Shown here in pieces: positions 43,238 to 55,002 of a stretch of DNA of 64,000 nucleotides. The notes beneath the pieces were generated by a model. It was given only the letters and a program-made list of their open reading frames with translations, was not told the origin of the DNA and did no database searches. The translations under genes and the position numbers were made by a program. Where the stretch lies: NCBI RefSeq assembly GCF_009602435.1, contig NZ_VZDQ01000025.1:124001-188000 (forward strand). The letters are read 5' to 3'. The DNA is from Sediminibacillus terrae (GTDB lineage Bacteria; Bacillota; Bacilli; Bacillales; Amphibacillaceae). Every line of letters begins with the position of its first letter. The stretch's first letter is position 1.

Positions 43238-43421
43238 CCTCATATAATTTTGGGAATAGGGCCCGATAGTCTCTACCCGTCACCGTAAATGACGGACTAT
43301 GAGGGAGGATGTAACCCCCGCGTACTCAGTATGTGGTGGTTCTATGGATGCATATATACGGTAGACGTGTGCCCATTCATCTTCTCTCATGAAAGCGAGG
43401 AGGAGATGAATGGGCATTTTC
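43238..43421 (+). promoter_or_regulatory. Guanine riboswitch of the pur operon
   Basis: Aptamer 43238-43304, P1 CCTCATA / TATGAGG, junctions TCTCTACC and GTAAATGACGGACTATG with the guanine-type C. The terminator GCCCATTCATCT (43371-43382) / AGATGAATGGGC (43404-43415) is followed by ATTTTCATTTTT. A competing antiterminator must involve the P1 3' strand. Confidence 0.93.
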
Positions 43422-43482
43422 ATTTTTACATTCGCTAAAGAGCCGGCGATACATAAAAAATAAGAAATGGGGAGAGTCTGCT

Positions 43483-43974
43483 ATGGCAAAAGTAGGGGTT
43501 ATCATGGGTAGTATTTCGGACTGGGAGACGATGGAGCACACTTGCAGCATGCTGGAAGAACTGGAGATCAGCTATGAGAAACAGGTCATTTCGGCCCATC
43601 GGACGCCGGATGACATGTTCGCCTATGCGGAATCCGCGAGGGAAAAAGGCTTGCGAGTCATCATTGCCGGTGCCGGCGGTGCTGCTCATCTTCCTGGCAT
43701 GGTAGCGGCAAAAACCACCCTGCCGGTCATCGGCGTTCCGGTACAGACGAAGGCGTTAGACGGTATGGACTCTCTGTTGTCTATCGTGCAAATGCCTGGC
43801 GGTGTGCCAGTCGCCACTGTGGCAATCGGCAAAGCGGGCGCTAAAAATGCCGGACTGCTTGCCGCACAAATTATCGGCACTTTTGATGAACAAACTGCCG
43901 GCAGACTGGAAGCTTTTCAAGCAGAACAACGAAAACAAGTTGCGGAAATGAGGGATCAGCTTGCAGACAAATAA
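43483..43974 (+). CDS. purE: N5-carboxyaminoimidazole ribonucleotide mutase
   Basis: Converts N5-CAIR to CAIR in IMP synthesis, 163 residues. The N-terminal active-site loop [13 protein letters not shown] carries the Ser-Asp pair; [10 protein letters not shown] is the second signature, with [11 protein letters not shown] following. It is the first gene of the operon, behind the riboswitch, with GGGGAG as ribosome binding site. It overlaps purK by 14 bases. Confidence 0.97.
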   Translation: MAKVGVIMGSISDWETMEHTCSMLEELEISYEKQVISAHRTPDDMFAYAESAREKGLRVIIAGAGGAAHLPGMVAAKTTLPVIGVPVQTKALDGMDSLLSIVQMPGGVPVATVAIGKAGAKNAGLLAAQIIGTFDEQTAGRLEAFQAEQRKQVAEMRDQLADK

Positions 43975-45088
43975 CGTTTTACCTGGCAGCACGATCGGAA
44001 TTTTGGGAGGCGGTCAGCTGGGAAGGATGATGACGACGACAGCCAAACACATGGGATACAGGATTGCCATTCTGGATCCCACGCCAGATTGTCCGGCCGC
44101 TCAGGTGAGCGATCATCATATCGTCGCAGCCTATGACGACATGGAAGCCATCAAACAATTGGCGGAAATCAGTGACGTGGTGACGTACGAATTTGAAAAC
44201 GTAGATTTAGATGCAGCGCGATATCTGGAAAAGGAAAGGGTACTGCCTCAGGGAGCCGAATTGCTGCAGGTAACTCAGGATCGGGAAACGGAAAAACGCC
44301 GTTTGGTGGACAGCGGCCTGCAGGTGCCTGTTTTTGCAATCCTTGAGGATGAACGTAAATTGGCTGAAGCTGTGGCAAAAGTTGGATTGCCCTTCGTATT
44401 GAAGACCTGCCGCGGCGGTTATGACGGCAAAGGCCAGATGATAGCAAGGACGGAAGAGGATCTGGCAGAGGCCGGGCAGTTCATCTTGGATAGCGGCCGT
44501 TGCATCCTGGAAGAATGGATTCCTTTCGAAAAAGAAATCTCGGTCGTTTTCACACGCTCGATAACAGGGGAAATCACCTTTTTTCCTGTTGCGGAAAACG
44601 AGCACAAAAACCATATTCTCCATAAAACGATAGCCCCGGCGACGGTGTCGGAGACAGTTCGTGACAAAGCGCTGGTTGCTGCACGTACTGCTGCTGAAAG
44701 TCTTTCTGTTGTGGGTACATTTGCAATCGAAATGTTCGTTGCAGGAGAGCAGGTGCTGATCAATGAAATGGCGCCGAGACCGCACAATTCGGGTCATTAT
44801 ACAATCGAAGCGTGCAACGTGTCGCAGTTCGAACAGCATGTCCGTGCGGTTTGCGGTTTACCGCTTGTACCGGTGTTTTTTCACGGAGCAGCGGTCATGA
44901 TGAACCTGCTTGGCGATGAAATGACAGCCTGTCTTGACAACATGGACTCCTTCGCTGATGGACACCTGCATATTTATGGAAAAAAAGGTGTCAAGCCGAA
45001 CCGGAAAATGGGGCACGTCACGTTTGTCGGCAGGCACTTGGAAGAATTAGTGAACAAGCTGGAAGAAGGAACAGTGATTCGTCAGTAG
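43961..45088 (+). CDS. purK: N5-carboxyaminoimidazole ribonucleotide synthetase
   Basis: ATP-grasp ligase adding bicarbonate to AIR, 375 residues. It starts with TTG at 43961 inside purE (GAGGGAT upstream) and continues [15 protein letters not shown], the PurK N-terminal nucleotide fold. ATP-grasp features include [32 protein letters not shown] and [18 protein letters not shown]. It works with PurE, the usual two-step bacterial route. Confidence 0.96.
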   Translation: MQTNNVLPGSTIGILGGGQLGRMMTTTAKHMGYRIAILDPTPDCPAAQVSDHHIVAAYDDMEAIKQLAEISDVVTYEFENVDLDAARYLEKERVLPQGAELLQVTQDRETEKRRLVDSGLQVPVFAILEDERKLAEAVAKVGLPFVLKTCRGGYDGKGQMIARTEEDLAEAGQFILDSGRCILEEWIPFEKEISVVFTRSITGEITFFPVAENEHKNHILHKTIAPATVSETVRDKALVAARTAAESLSVVGTFAIEMFVAGEQVLINEMAPRPHNSGHYTIEACNVSQFEQHVRAVCGLPLVPVFFHGAAVMMNLLGDEMTACLDNMDSFADGHLHIYGKKGVKPNRKMGHVTFVGRHLEELVNKLEEGTVIRQ

Positions 45089-45150
45089 GATTTGACGAAT
45101 ACTAAACATATTAGCCAGTCACGGCATCGTAAACATTCAGGAGGTAGCTT

Positions 45151-46443
45151 ATGATTAATCGATATACAAGAGAAGAAATGGGAGCAATTTGGACTGATGA
45201 AAATAAATACAAGGCATGGTTGGAAGTGGAAATTCTCGCCTGCGAGGCTTGGAGCGAGCTTGGTGTCATTCCGAAACAGGATGTGGAAAAGCTGAGGGCC
45301 GACGCTTCTTTCGATGTCAAACGGATTTTGGAAATCGAACAGGAAACACGCCATGATGTGGTTGCCTTTACAAGAGCCGTATCTGAATCGCTGGGGGAAG
45401 AACGTAAATGGGTCCATTACGGGCTGACTTCTACCGACGTTGTCGATACCGCCTTATCGTATTTGTTGAAACAGGCCAATGACATTTTACGCAGTGACAT
45501 TCAGCGGTTCATCGATATTTTGGCAGTCAAAGCCCAGGAACATAAACATACAGTCATGATGGGGCGCACACATGGTGTCCATGCCGAACCGACAACATTC
45601 GGATTGAAAATGGCGCTTTGGCACGAAGAGATGAAACGGAACTTGGAGCGATTCGATGCTGCGGCGAAGACAATCGAGACCGGAAAGCTTTCCGGTGCTG
45701 TCGGTACTTATGCCAACATTGATCCGTTTGTGGAAAAATACGTGTGTGAAAAACTAGGACTCACTCCTGCACCTGTATCAACCCAGACTTTGCAGCGTGA
45801 TCGGCATGCGCATTATGTATCGACACTATCGTTGGTGGCCACTTCGATTGAAAAGTTTGCCGTGGAAATCCGCAACCTGCAAAAAACCGAAACACGCGAG
45901 GTAGAGGAATTTTTCGCGAAAGGGCAAAAAGGTTCCTCGGCGATGCCGCATAAACGTAACCCGATCGGTTCGGAAAACATGACCGGTATGGCCCGTGTGC
46001 TGCGCGGGCATATGGTGACAGCATACGAGAATGTTGCACTTTGGCATGAACGGGATATTTCCCACTCATCAGCTGAGCGGATTATCCTTCCGGACGCCAC
46101 GATAGCCTTGGATTACATGCTGAACCGTTTTGCGAACATAGTCAAAAACCTGACAGTATTCCCGGAAAACATGAAGGCCAACATCGATAAAACCTATGGC
46201 GTTATTTTTTCCCAAAGAGTGCTGCTGGCGTTGATCGATAAAGGCATGAGTCGTGAGGAAGCGTATGATCTGGTCCAGCCAAATGCGATGAAGGCTTGGG
46301 AAAAAGGCACTCCGTTCCGCAGCCTGGTGGAACAGGAATCCAAAATCACCAGCTTGTTGACTGAAGGAGAAATAGCCGATTGTTTCGACTATACGTATCA
46401 TTTGAAAAATGTGGATGGTATTTTTGAACGTATCGGACTTTAA
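45151..46443 (+). CDS. purB: Adenylosuccinate lyase
   Basis: Releases fumarate from SAICAR and from adenylosuccinate, 430 residues. Signature [17 protein letters not shown] with the catalytic Ser loop, and [12 protein letters not shown] plus [14 protein letters not shown] for the active site. An AGGAGG site precedes the start, 62 bases after purK. Superfamily length and motifs are normal. Confidence 0.97.
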   Translation: MINRYTREEMGAIWTDENKYKAWLEVEILACEAWSELGVIPKQDVEKLRADASFDVKRILEIEQETRHDVVAFTRAVSESLGEERKWVHYGLTSTDVVDTALSYLLKQANDILRSDIQRFIDILAVKAQEHKHTVMMGRTHGVHAEPTTFGLKMALWHEEMKRNLERFDAAAKTIETGKLSGAVGTYANIDPFVEKYVCEKLGLTPAPVSTQTLQRDRHAHYVSTLSLVATSIEKFAVEIRNLQKTETREVEEFFAKGQKGSSAMPHKRNPIGSENMTGMARVLRGHMVTAYENVALWHERDISHSSAERIILPDATIALDYMLNRFANIVKNLTVFPENMKANIDKTYGVIFSQRVLLALIDKGMSREEAYDLVQPNAMKAWEKGTPFRSLVEQESKITSLLTEGEIADCFDYTYHLKNVDGIFERIGL

Positions 46444-46486
46444 GCTGTAGAGGCACAGGAAACTGCAATCCAAACAACCAAAAGGA

Positions 46487-47218
46487 ATGGATGGGGTGAC
46501 GCAATTGAAGGGCGAGCTATTGTATGAAGGCAAAGCGAAGCAAGTATTTCAAGCAGAAGGCAATATCGATCAGTTGGTACTATCTTACAAAAATGATGCA
46601 ACCGCCTTTAACGGCGAAAAAAAGGCGGTTTTTTCAGGAAAAGGCAAGTACAATAATTTGATATCGGCAAAGGTTTTTGCCTATTTGCGTGACAAAGGTG
46701 TGGCAAGTCATTTTGTACGCAGCCTGAACGATACAGAACAGCTCGTGGTAAAAACAGACATCATCCCAATCGAAGTGGTTGTACGGAACCTTGCAGCCGG
46801 CAGCATCACCCGCCGGCTAGGCATAGAAGAAAAGACGAAGTTTACACCTCCGTTGGTGGAGTTGTTTTATAAAAATGATGAACTCGGCGATCCGCTTATC
46901 AATGATGAACACGCATTGCTGCTGGCGGATGTCCAGTCGGAAGAACTGGAAGCAATCAAAGCAATGGCCTTGGAAGTGAATCAACATCTGCAGGCATTCT
47001 TTGAATCTATCAATCTGACACTGGCGGATTTCAAGCTGGAGTTCGGCAGAAATATGGCCGGCGACATCCTTCTCTCTGATGAGGTATCGCCGGATACATG
47101 CCGGCTTTGGGATAAAGACAGCGGCGCTAAGATGGATAAGGATGTATTCCGGGAAGATTTGGGCGACCTTTTGCACGTATATGATTCGATTCTTCAACGA
47201 CTGGAGGCGGTAGTATGA
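46487..47218 (+). CDS. purC: SAICAR synthetase
   Basis: Ligates aspartate to CAIR, 243 residues from the ATG at 46487. Signature LLYEGKAKQVF, DATAFNGEKK, VVRNLAAGSITRRLG and SPDTCRLWDKDSG. Start choice is uncertain: GTG 46496 would give a length closer to B. subtilis PurC, and TTG 46505 has a GGGGTGA box at good spacing. ATGA overlap with purS at the end. Confidence 0.95.
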   Translation: MDGVTQLKGELLYEGKAKQVFQAEGNIDQLVLSYKNDATAFNGEKKAVFSGKGKYNNLISAKVFAYLRDKGVASHFVRSLNDTEQLVVKTDIIPIEVVVRNLAAGSITRRLGIEEKTKFTPPLVELFYKNDELGDPLINDEHALLLADVQSEELEAIKAMALEVNQHLQAFFESINLTLADFKLEFGRNMAGDILLSDEVSPDTCRLWDKDSGAKMDKDVFREDLGDLLHVYDSILQRLEAVV

Positions 47219-47466
47219 AAACAGTGAAAATCTTCATTACTTTAAAGCAGGGTGTCTTGGACCCTCAAGGGAAAGCAGTTCAGGAGTCGTTGCACAAGCT
47301 GGGCTTTCCGGAGGTAAAAGGTGCAAGGGTTGGAAAATACATGGAGCTGCAGCTCGATTCCCAGAGGGACATCGATCGGCAAATCGAGGAGATGTGCTCC
47401 AAACTGCTTGCCAATCCAGTTATTGAAGATTATCAGTACACGATCGAGGAGGGAGCTGTCCAGTGA
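47215..47466 (+). CDS. purS: FGAM synthase subunit PurS
   Basis: 83-residue small subunit of the three-part formylglycinamidine synthase (PurS-PurQ-PurL) used by Gram-positives. Typical sequence: [22 protein letters not shown] and GKYMELQLD. It overlaps purC by 4 bases and purQ by 4 bases. It bridges PurQ and PurL to channel ammonia. Confidence 0.95.
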   Translation: MKTVKIFITLKQGVLDPQGKAVQESLHKLGFPEVKGARVGKYMELQLDSQRDIDRQIEEMCSKLLANPVIEDYQYTIEEGAVQ

Positions 47467-48146
47467 AATTCGCGGTGATTGTTTTCCCAGGCTCGAACTG
47501 TGACAGAGACATGTATCATGCAGTGAAGGATTCACTTGGCGAAGAAGCGGAACTTGTTTGGTACGAGAATGCCGATTTGTCCGGATTTGATGCCATTTTG
47601 CTTCCCGGCGGATTCTCATATGGAGATTACCTGCGATCCGGCGCGATTGCAGCGACCTCCACTATCGTCAACCAAATCAAACAAAAGGCTTCCGAGGGTA
47701 CACCGGTTCTAGGGGTGTGTAACGGATTTCAAGTTCTTCTGGAATCAGGCCTTTTACCCGGCGCCATGCTCAGGAACAAAAAGTTGAAGTTCATGTGCCG
47801 TCAGGAAGAATTGGTGGTCGAAAACAATCAAACCCAGTTCACCACTTCCTATGGGGAAAAGGAAGCAATCATTCTTCCGATTGCCCACGGGGAAGGCAAT
47901 TATTACTGTGACGAGGGAGTACTCGCCGACTTGGAGGCGAACCGGCAAATCGTTTTCCGCTACGCTGACAATCCGAACGGTTCTGTCGGGGACATAGCCG
48001 GAATCATCAATAAACAAGGAAATGTACTCGGCATGATGCCCCACCCAGAACGAGCAACAGAAGCGGTGTTGGGAAGTGCTGATGGCTTGAAGCTGTTTGA
48101 ATCGGTCGTAAACCATTGGAGGGAAGCATATGTTGCAGGTGTCTGA
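47463..48146 (+). CDS. purQ: FGAM synthase subunit PurQ (glutaminase)
   Basis: Glutamine amidotransferase subunit of 227 residues that supplies ammonia to PurL. Catalytic Cys in [12 protein letters not shown], oxyanion [12 protein letters not shown], and His-Glu in [10 protein letters not shown]. The start is GTG, overlapping the purS stop. It overlaps purL by 17 bases. Confidence 0.96.
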   Translation: MKFAVIVFPGSNCDRDMYHAVKDSLGEEAELVWYENADLSGFDAILLPGGFSYGDYLRSGAIAATSTIVNQIKQKASEGTPVLGVCNGFQVLLESGLLPGAMLRNKKLKFMCRQEELVVENNQTQFTTSYGEKEAIILPIAHGEGNYYCDEGVLADLEANRQIVFRYADNPNGSVGDIAGIINKQGNVLGMMPHPERATEAVLGSADGLKLFESVVNHWREAYVAGV

Positions 48147-50355
48147 AATCAGCCCGAAAGTGATTGAAAAAGATTTGATCTATAAAGAGATGGGGCTCAC
48201 CGATGCGGAATACCAGCACATCAAAAAGGTGTTGAACAGGCGGCCCAACTTCACTGAGACAGGTATATTTTCGGTCATGTGGTCGGAGCACTGCAGCTAC
48301 AAAACCTCGAAGCCTCTGTTGAAAAAGTTCCCGACGAAGGCCCCTCATGTATTGCAGGGACCGGGGGAAGGAGCGGGAATCATCGATATCGGCGATGGCC
48401 AGGCGGCTGTGTTCAAAATCGAGAGCCACAACCACCCATCAGCTGTCGAACCTTATCAGGGGGCTGCCACCGGTGTCGGCGGCATCATCCGCGACGTTTT
48501 TTCGATGGGAGCACGGCCGGTCGCCTTGCTCAACTCGCTGCGTTTCGGCAGTCTTGCCTCTGAACGGGTCAAGTATTTGTTTGAAGAGGTCGTCAATGGA
48601 ATCGCCGGTTATGGCAACTGTGTCGGCGTGCCGACAGTCGGCGGTGAAGTACAGTTCGACAATTGTTATGAAGGAAATCCGCTCGTCAATGCAATGTGTG
48701 TAGGATTGATCGACCAGAAGGATATTCAAAAAGGAATTGCTGCCGGAAACGGCAATACCGTTTTGTATGCTGGAGCGCCAACAGGGCGGGACGGCATTCA
48801 CGGGGCCACTTTTGCATCGGAAGATTTGTCGGAAGAATCCGAAAGTAAGCGTCCTTCAGTCCAGGTCGGTGATCCATTTATGGAAAAGCTGTTGATCGAA
48901 GCCTGCCTGGAAGCGATTCATTGTGAATCATTGGTCGGCATGCAGGATATGGGGGCAGCCGGATTGACTTCATCCGCAAGCGAAATGGCCAGCAAGGCCG
49001 GGATGGGGATGGAAATGGACCTAGACCTGGTACCACAGCGCGAATTGGAGATGACCCCATATGAATTGATGCTGTCCGAATCGCAGGAACGGATGTTGAT
49101 GGTGGTGAAGAAAGGCGAAGAGCAGGAAATCATCGATGTCTTTCAAAAGTATGGACTTGAAGCTGTTGCAGTCGGACGGGTGACGGATGACAAGCAATTC
49201 CGTTTGCTGCACAAAGGCGAGGTGGTTACGGATATCCCCGTAGATTCCCTAGCGGAGGATGCGCCGGTCTATCATAAACCTTCCGAAGAACCTGCTTACT
49301 TTAAAGCGTATCAGCAAGTCGATTACTACCCAGACGGTGTCCATAACTATACAGAAACGCTCAAGACACTGCTGCAGCAGCCGACCATCGCCAACAAGGA
49401 ATGGGTGTATGATCAATATGATTCGATGGTACAGACAAATACAGTAGTCATGCCAGGCTCTGATGCGGCAGTGATCAGAGTGAAAGGGACTGACAAGGCC
49501 CTTGCCATCACCACGGACTGCAATTCTCGTTACATCTATTTGGATCCGGAAACCGGCGGGAAAATCGCAGTTGCGGAAGCAGCCCGGAATATCGTCTGCT
49601 CAGGCGGAAAACCGCTCGCTTTGACCGACGGGCTCAACTTTGGAAATCCGGACAAACCGGAGAACTTCTGGCAGATGGAAAAGAGTGTCGATGGCATGAG
49701 TGCAGCCAGTCTTGCTTTGAACACGCCGGTTATCAGCGGCAATGTATCGCTATATAACGAAACGAATGGCCAGGCGATTTTTCCGACCCCTGTTGTCGGA
49801 ATGGTCGGCTTATTGGACTCACTGAATCATGTGACGCCATCTTTCTTCCAGAAGGCGGGAGACGCGATTTACGTAATCGGTGAAGCGAAAGCGGAGTTTG
49901 GCGGAAGCGAACTGCAAAATGTCTTGGAAAACAAATACTTCGGCAAAGCCCCTGCAATTGATTTGGAACTGGAAATGAAACGACAGACTCAATTACTAGA
50001 GGCGATTCAGGACGGTACCGTTGTTTCTGCCCATGATTTGGCGGAAGGAGGACTTGCGGTGGCCCTGGCTGAGAGCTGTTTTGCCGGCCAGGCCGGTCTG
50101 GACGTATCATTGGAAGGGGATGCTGTGACCGAATTGTTCAGCGAAACGCAATCCCGTTTCCTCGTATCTGTAAGCCAGGAGAATCAACGGGCATTTGAAC
50201 AGATTGTGGAAGATGCCATTCAAATCGGTGTCGTTACGGACGATGGACAGTATCGCATACGGATAAATGGTGAAACAAGAATCAATCAAGCGGCAGAAGA
50301 TCTGAAAGCACTTTGGAAAGGGGCCATACCATGCTTGCTGAAATCAAAGGCTTAA
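48130..50355 (+). CDS. purL: FGAM synthase subunit PurL
   Basis: Large ATP-dependent subunit converting FGAR to FGAM, 741 residues (the small-PurL type that needs PurS and PurQ). Motifs: [59 protein letters not shown] and [23 protein letters not shown] precedes the ATG. It overlaps purF by 25 bases. Confidence 0.97.
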   Translation: MLQVSEISPKVIEKDLIYKEMGLTDAEYQHIKKVLNRRPNFTETGIFSVMWSEHCSYKTSKPLLKKFPTKAPHVLQGPGEGAGIIDIGDGQAAVFKIESHNHPSAVEPYQGAATGVGGIIRDVFSMGARPVALLNSLRFGSLASERVKYLFEEVVNGIAGYGNCVGVPTVGGEVQFDNCYEGNPLVNAMCVGLIDQKDIQKGIAAGNGNTVLYAGAPTGRDGIHGATFASEDLSEESESKRPSVQVGDPFMEKLLIEACLEAIHCESLVGMQDMGAAGLTSSASEMASKAGMGMEMDLDLVPQRELEMTPYELMLSESQERMLMVVKKGEEQEIIDVFQKYGLEAVAVGRVTDDKQFRLLHKGEVVTDIPVDSLAEDAPVYHKPSEEPAYFKAYQQVDYYPDGVHNYTETLKTLLQQPTIANKEWVYDQYDSMVQTNTVVMPGSDAAVIRVKGTDKALAITTDCNSRYIYLDPETGGKIAVAEAARNIVCSGGKPLALTDGLNFGNPDKPENFWQMEKSVDGMSAASLALNTPVISGNVSLYNETNGQAIFPTPVVGMVGLLDSLNHVTPSFFQKAGDAIYVIGEAKAEFGGSELQNVLENKYFGKAPAIDLELEMKRQTQLLEAIQDGTVVSAHDLAEGGLAVALAESCFAGQAGLDVSLEGDAVTELFSETQSRFLVSVSQENQRAFEQIVEDAIQIGVVTDDGQYRIRINGETRINQAAEDLKALWKGAIPCLLKSKA

Positions 50356-51743
50356 ATGAAGAGTGCGGCGTATTTGGAATTTGGGGTCATGAAAAAGCGG
50401 CTGAGGTTGCCTACTACGGGCTCCACGCATTGCAGCACCGCGGCCAGGAAGGAGCGGGGATTGTGACCAGTGATGGAGAATCCCTTCATCTTCATAAAGG
50501 AAACGGTCTGATCAATGAAGTGTTCCAACAGGACGAATTTTCCCGGCTGAGGGGGAACGCTGCTCTGGGCCATGTCCGCTATGCGACGCAGGGGGGCGGC
50601 GGCTACGAAAATGTTCAGCCGCTCGTGTTCCGGTCGCAAAAGGAAAGCATGGCGCTTGCCCACAATGGCAATCTGGTCAATGCGTATGCCTTGAAGCATC
50701 AGCTCGAAGCCCAAGGAAGCATTCTGCAGACGACTTCCGATACCGAAGTGCTGGCCCATTTAATCAAGCGGAGCGGCCACCTGCGGATGGAGGAAGCCAT
50801 CATTCAAGCGCTTAGTATGATCAAAGGTGCTTATGCCTTTTCTATCCTGACCGAAAACAAGCTGTACGTAGCTTTGGATCCGCGCGGCTTGCGGCCGTTG
50901 TCATTGGGCATACTCGGCGGTGCTTACGTTGTGTCTTCCGAAACCTGTGCCTTTGATGTGATCGGTGCTTCTTACTTGCGGGAGATTAAGCCGGGCGAGC
51001 TGTTGATCATCGATGATCACGGGGTGAGTTCCCGTACATTCGCTTCTCCGTTAAATCGTACGCTTTGTTCAATGGAATATGTTTACTTTTCCCGCCCGGA
51101 CAGTGACTTGAACGGAAAAAACGTCCATGCTTCCCGCAAAACAATGGGAAAGGAGCTGGCCAAGGAAGCTCCTGTGGAAGCTGATGTGGTGACCGGTGTT
51201 CCCGATTCCAGTATTTCTGCCGCCATCGGCTATTCGGAAGCATCCGGCATTCCGTATGAGCTCGGATTGATCAAAAACCGCTATGTCGGCCGGACTTTCA
51301 TCCAGCCCTCCCAAGAGCTGCGGGAACAGGGTGTTAAAATGAAGCTTTCCGCCGTCAGGGGAATCGTGGACGGTAAACGGGTAGTCATGGTCGATGATTC
51401 GATTGTCCGCGGTACGACTAGTAAACGGATTGTCCGAATGTTGAAGGAAGCAGGTGCAACAGAAGTCCATGTCCGGATTGCTTCGCCTCCGATCGAGAAC
51501 CCTTGCTATTACGGGATTGATACCTCGACAAAAGGTGAATTGATCGCCTCTTCCCACAGTGTCGAAGAAATCAGGGAACTGATCGGTGCCGACAGCCTTT
51601 CCTATTTGACGACAGAAGGATTGGAAAATGCGATTGTGGCAGGCGAGAATTCGGCCGAATATGGTATCTGCAATGCCTGCTTCACCGGAAACTATCCGAC
51701 TGAAATATATCCTGAAACAGCACTTCCGGCCACAAAGGCATAG
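50331..51743 (+). CDS. purF: Amidophosphoribosyltransferase
   Basis: First committed enzyme of purine synthesis, making phosphoribosylamine from PRPP and glutamine, 470 residues. The start at 50331 gives an 11-residue propeptide ([11 protein letters not shown]) before the catalytic Cys12, the same as in B. subtilis PurF, where it is cut off. PRPP loop [14 protein letters not shown]. Cysteines including the pair in [13 protein letters not shown] fit the 4Fe-4S cluster of this class. AAAGGGG lies upstream inside purL. Confidence 0.97.
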   Translation: MLAEIKGLNEECGVFGIWGHEKAAEVAYYGLHALQHRGQEGAGIVTSDGESLHLHKGNGLINEVFQQDEFSRLRGNAALGHVRYATQGGGGYENVQPLVFRSQKESMALAHNGNLVNAYALKHQLEAQGSILQTTSDTEVLAHLIKRSGHLRMEEAIIQALSMIKGAYAFSILTENKLYVALDPRGLRPLSLGILGGAYVVSSETCAFDVIGASYLREIKPGELLIIDDHGVSSRTFASPLNRTLCSMEYVYFSRPDSDLNGKNVHASRKTMGKELAKEAPVEADVVTGVPDSSISAAIGYSEASGIPYELGLIKNRYVGRTFIQPSQELREQGVKMKLSAVRGIVDGKRVVMVDDSIVRGTTSKRIVRMLKEAGATEVHVRIASPPIENPCYYGIDTSTKGELIASSHSVEEIRELIGADSLSYLTTEGLENAIVAGENSAEYGICNACFTGNYPTEIYPETALPATKA

Positions 51744-51778
51744 TGCCGTGGTCCGGCTGGCAGAAAAGGAGCGTTCAT

Positions 51779-52807
51779 ATGAGTGAAGCTTATAAACAAG
51801 CAGGCGTGGATGTGGAAGCTGGATACCGCGCAGTAGAGTTGATGAAAAAACATATTGCCAAAACCGATCGGAAAGAAGTGCTCGGCGGTGTCGGGGCTTT
51901 TGCCGGATTGTTCGAGCTCGGTTCATTTTCTTATGAGGAGCCTGTCCTTGTCTCAGGTACGGATGGGGTCGGGACCAAATTGAAGCTGGCTTTTGAAATG
52001 GATAAGCACGACAGCGTAGGGATTGACCTTGTAGCCATGTGTGTCAACGACATTGTCGCACAAGGTGCAGATCCGTTGTTTTTTCTTGATTATATTGCGT
52101 GCAGCAAAAATGAACCGGAAAAAATCGAGCAAATCGTCAAAGGGATCTCGGAAGGCTGCGTAGTTGGAGGCTGTGCGTTGATCGGCGGAGAAACAGCAGA
52201 GATGCCGGGGATATATCAAAATGGTGAGTATGATTTAGCCGGATTTGTCGTGGGCATCGCCGAAAAAACCAAAATCATCAATGGCAGTGACATCCAGCCT
52301 GGCGACGCGGTTATCGGAATTGCTTCCAGTGGCGTGCATTCCAACGGCTTTTCCCTCGTGCGCAAAATTGTAGAAGAACATCAACTCGATTTGAATAAAA
52401 TCTATGAACCGTTGGATCGGACGCTGGGTGAAACCTTGCTGACGCCGACGAAGATTTATGCGAAGGCTGTTCAGTCCCTTCGCCGCCAAATCACGGTAAA
52501 AGGGATTTCCCATGTCACTGGCGGCGGTTTTTACGAAAACCTTCCGCGTGCATACCCGGAACATCTCGGTGTAACCATCGAAACCGGATCGTGGTCGGTT
52601 CCGCCAGTGTATGAGGTGCTTCAAAAACATAGTGGTCTTTCATTTCAAGACATGCTCGGCGTATTCAACATGGGGGTCGGAATGGCAGTCATCGTCCCTG
52701 AAGAAGAAGCTGCAGCTGCCATCACCCTGCTGGAACAACAAGGAGAAGCGGCTTTCCGTATTGGGAAAGTGACTAATGAGCAGGGAGTGAACCTTCGTCA
52801 TGCATGA
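51779..52807 (+). CDS. purM: AIR synthetase
   Basis: ATP-dependent ring closure of FGAM to AIR, 342 residues. N-terminal YKQAGVDVEAGYRAVELMK, GVGTKLKLAFEM, VNDIVAQGADPLFFLDY and SHVTGGGFYENLPR are diagnostic. AAAGGAG lies 7 bases before the ATG at 51779; a longer frame to 51743 has no such site. It overlaps purN by 8 bases. Confidence 0.97.
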   Translation: MSEAYKQAGVDVEAGYRAVELMKKHIAKTDRKEVLGGVGAFAGLFELGSFSYEEPVLVSGTDGVGTKLKLAFEMDKHDSVGIDLVAMCVNDIVAQGADPLFFLDYIACSKNEPEKIEQIVKGISEGCVVGGCALIGGETAEMPGIYQNGEYDLAGFVVGIAEKTKIINGSDIQPGDAVIGIASSGVHSNGFSLVRKIVEEHQLDLNKIYEPLDRTLGETLLTPTKIYAKAVQSLRRQITVKGISHVTGGGFYENLPRAYPEHLGVTIETGSWSVPPVYEVLQKHSGLSFQDMLGVFNMGVGMAVIVPEEEAAAAITLLEQQGEAAFRIGKVTNEQGVNLRHA

Positions 52808-53399
52808 CAAACAACGGCTGGCTGTATTTGCTTCCGGAACCGGCAGCAACTTTGCTGCAATAGCTGATGCAATCGACCAAGGGAGACTGGATGGAGAAAT
52901 CGTTTTGTTGGTTTGCGATAATTCTGAGGCTAAGGTTATCGAAAAAGCCAGGGACCGTCAAATTCCCGTATTTGTTTTTCAACCTAAAACCTACACTTCA
53001 AAAGTGGATTATGAACGGGATATATTGCAAGAACTGAACGATTGCCAGGCAGAATGGTTGATCTTGGCCGGTTATATGCGGCTGGTCGGCGATACCCTGC
53101 TCGACCCTTTCGAAGGGCGTATCGTCAACATCCATCCCTCCTTGTTACCTGCCTTTCCAGGTAAGGATGCAATCGGACAAGCGTTTTTGGCAGGGGTCAA
53201 GGTGACTGGGGTAACGGTGCATTTTGTCGATGAAGGGATGGACACAGGGACAATCATCGATCAGGAAGCTATCAGGATCCAACCCGAGGATGACCAGGAC
53301 ACCTTGCAGGCAAACATCCAGGAAATCGAACACCGGCTTTTTCCCAAGACTATCCAGGCACTCATTCAGACGAAAAAGAGAGAGGAGATTAAATCATGA
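52800..53399 (+). CDS. purN: GAR transformylase (10-formyl-THF dependent)
   Basis: Formylates GAR using 10-formyltetrahydrofolate, 199 residues. [16 protein letters not shown] binds the phosphate; [15 protein letters not shown] has the catalytic Asn-His; [17 protein letters not shown] has the catalytic Asp. It is coupled to purM and, by ATGA overlap, to purH. Confidence 0.96.
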   Translation: MHDKQRLAVFASGTGSNFAAIADAIDQGRLDGEIVLLVCDNSEAKVIEKARDRQIPVFVFQPKTYTSKVDYERDILQELNDCQAEWLILAGYMRLVGDTLLDPFEGRIVNIHPSLLPAFPGKDAIGQAFLAGVKVTGVTVHFVDEGMDTGTIIDQEAIRIQPEDDQDTLQANIQEIEHRLFPKTIQALIQTKKREEIKS

Positions 53400-54928
53400 A
53401 GAAGCGCGCATTATTAAGTGTTTCAGATAAAAGCAATGTAGTTGATTTTGCGAAAGGGCTGGACCGGCTGGGCTATGAGCTGGTATCTACGGGAGGAACC
53501 CTGAGAAATCTGCAGGAGGCTGGACTTTCGGCTATTCCGGTTTCGGATGTAACCAAATTCGATGAAATTCTGGACGGCAGAGTCAAAACGCTGCACCCGA
53601 ATATTCACGGCGGGTTGCTGGCAAAACGCGATGAAGGCGGACATCTGAAGCAGCTTGAGGAGCGGGGGATCGATCCGATCGATATCGTAGTCGTCAATCT
53701 TTATCCATTTAAACAAACGATTGATCAACCCGGAGTCACCGAAGCGACTGCAATTGAAAACATCGATATCGGCGGTCCGACCATGCTGCGGGCAGCGGCA
53801 AAAAATTTCCGGGATGTCACCGTGGTGGTAGATCCTGATGATTATCAGCAGGTGTTGGAAAAGTTGGAACATGGCGGACTCCAAGAGGAAGACCGTAAAC
53901 GCTTAGCGGCCAAGGTTTTCCGTCATACTGCCAATTATGATGCCCTGATCGCAGGGTATTTTTCCGAAATTACTGAGGAGACGGCTCCGGAAACTTATAC
54001 TGTTACATATGAAAAAGTACAATCGCTGCGCTATGGAGAGAATCCTCATCAGCATGCAGCATTTTATCGACAGCCGAATGGAAAGGGAGCGTCGATTGCC
54101 AATGCGGAACAACTGCACGGAAAAGAGTTGTCCTATAATAACATTCAGGACGCCAATGCGGCACTGGAAATGGTCCTGGAATACGAGGGAGCCGCAGCCG
54201 TAGCCGTCAAACATATGAATCCGTGCGGAATTGGGATCGGAGAAACGATCGGATCTGCCTTCCGCAAGGCCTATAAGGCAGACCCTGTATCTATTTTTGG
54301 CGGCATTGTCGCACTGAACCGCGAAGTAGATGCAGCTACTGCAGAACAGCTGAAGGAGATTTTTCTGGAAATCGTCATTGCTCCTTCCTTCTCGGAAGAG
54401 GCGATGGAGTTGTTGACAGGGAAGAAAAATATCCGTCTATTGAAAATTCCGATGGAGAACCCGGGCCCTAACCGGCAAAAAGTCGTAAGCGTAACCGGCG
54501 GTCTGCTTGTGCAGGACATCGATAGCGGCCAAGTGACCGAACAGGAATTGACCGTGGCGACGAGCAGAAAACCCAACGAAGAAGAAATGAAAGACCTGTT
54601 GTTTGCTTGGAAGGCAGTAAAACATGTGAAATCAAATGCCATTGTGATTGCCAATCAAGACCAGACCCTGGGAGTCGGTGCCGGGCAAATGAATCGTGTA
54701 GGCGCTGCAAAAATCGCGCTCGAACAAGCGGGAGAACGAGCAAAAGGAGCTGTGATGGCTTCCGATGCCTTTTTCCCGATGCCCGATACGGTAGAGACAG
54801 CTGCCAAAGCAGGAATCACCGCGATTATCCAGCCAGGTGGTTCCAAGCGGGACGAAGACTCTATCAAAGCTTGTGACGAACATGGTATCGCCATGGTATT
54901 CACCGGCATGAGGCATTTCAAGCATTAA
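53396..54928 (+). CDS. purH: Bifunctional AICAR transformylase/IMP cyclohydrolase
   Basis: Catalyses the last two steps to IMP, 510 residues. The N-terminal cyclohydrolase domain ([47 protein letters not shown]) is followed by the transformylase domain ([12 protein letters not shown], with its Lys-His pair). It is followed by a weak hairpin before purD. Confidence 0.97.
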   Translation: MKKRALLSVSDKSNVVDFAKGLDRLGYELVSTGGTLRNLQEAGLSAIPVSDVTKFDEILDGRVKTLHPNIHGGLLAKRDEGGHLKQLEERGIDPIDIVVVNLYPFKQTIDQPGVTEATAIENIDIGGPTMLRAAAKNFRDVTVVVDPDDYQQVLEKLEHGGLQEEDRKRLAAKVFRHTANYDALIAGYFSEITEETAPETYTVTYEKVQSLRYGENPHQHAAFYRQPNGKGASIANAEQLHGKELSYNNIQDANAALEMVLEYEGAAAVAVKHMNPCGIGIGETIGSAFRKAYKADPVSIFGGIVALNREVDAATAEQLKEIFLEIVIAPSFSEEAMELLTGKKNIRLLKIPMENPGPNRQKVVSVTGGLLVQDIDSGQVTEQELTVATSRKPNEEEMKDLLFAWKAVKHVKSNAIVIANQDQTLGVGAGQMNRVGAAKIALEQAGERAKGAVMASDAFFPMPDTVETAAKAGITAIIQPGGSKRDEDSIKACDEHGIAMVFTGMRHFKH

Positions 54929-54939
54929 CAGGAAGGAAA

Positions 54940-54973
54940 AGCGGAACCTGGCAAAGTGGGTTCCGCTGCTTTT
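54940..54973 (+). other. purH-purD intercistronic hairpin
   Basis: AGCGGAACC (54940-54948) / GGTTCCGCT (54959-54967) then GCTTTTG. The short T-run suggests partial termination or mRNA 3' protection before purD, the only pur gene in the operon with a 74-base gap in front of it. Confidence 0.5.
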
Positions 54974-55002
54974 GATTCAGACCAGTACAGGGGAGGGGTT
55001 CG

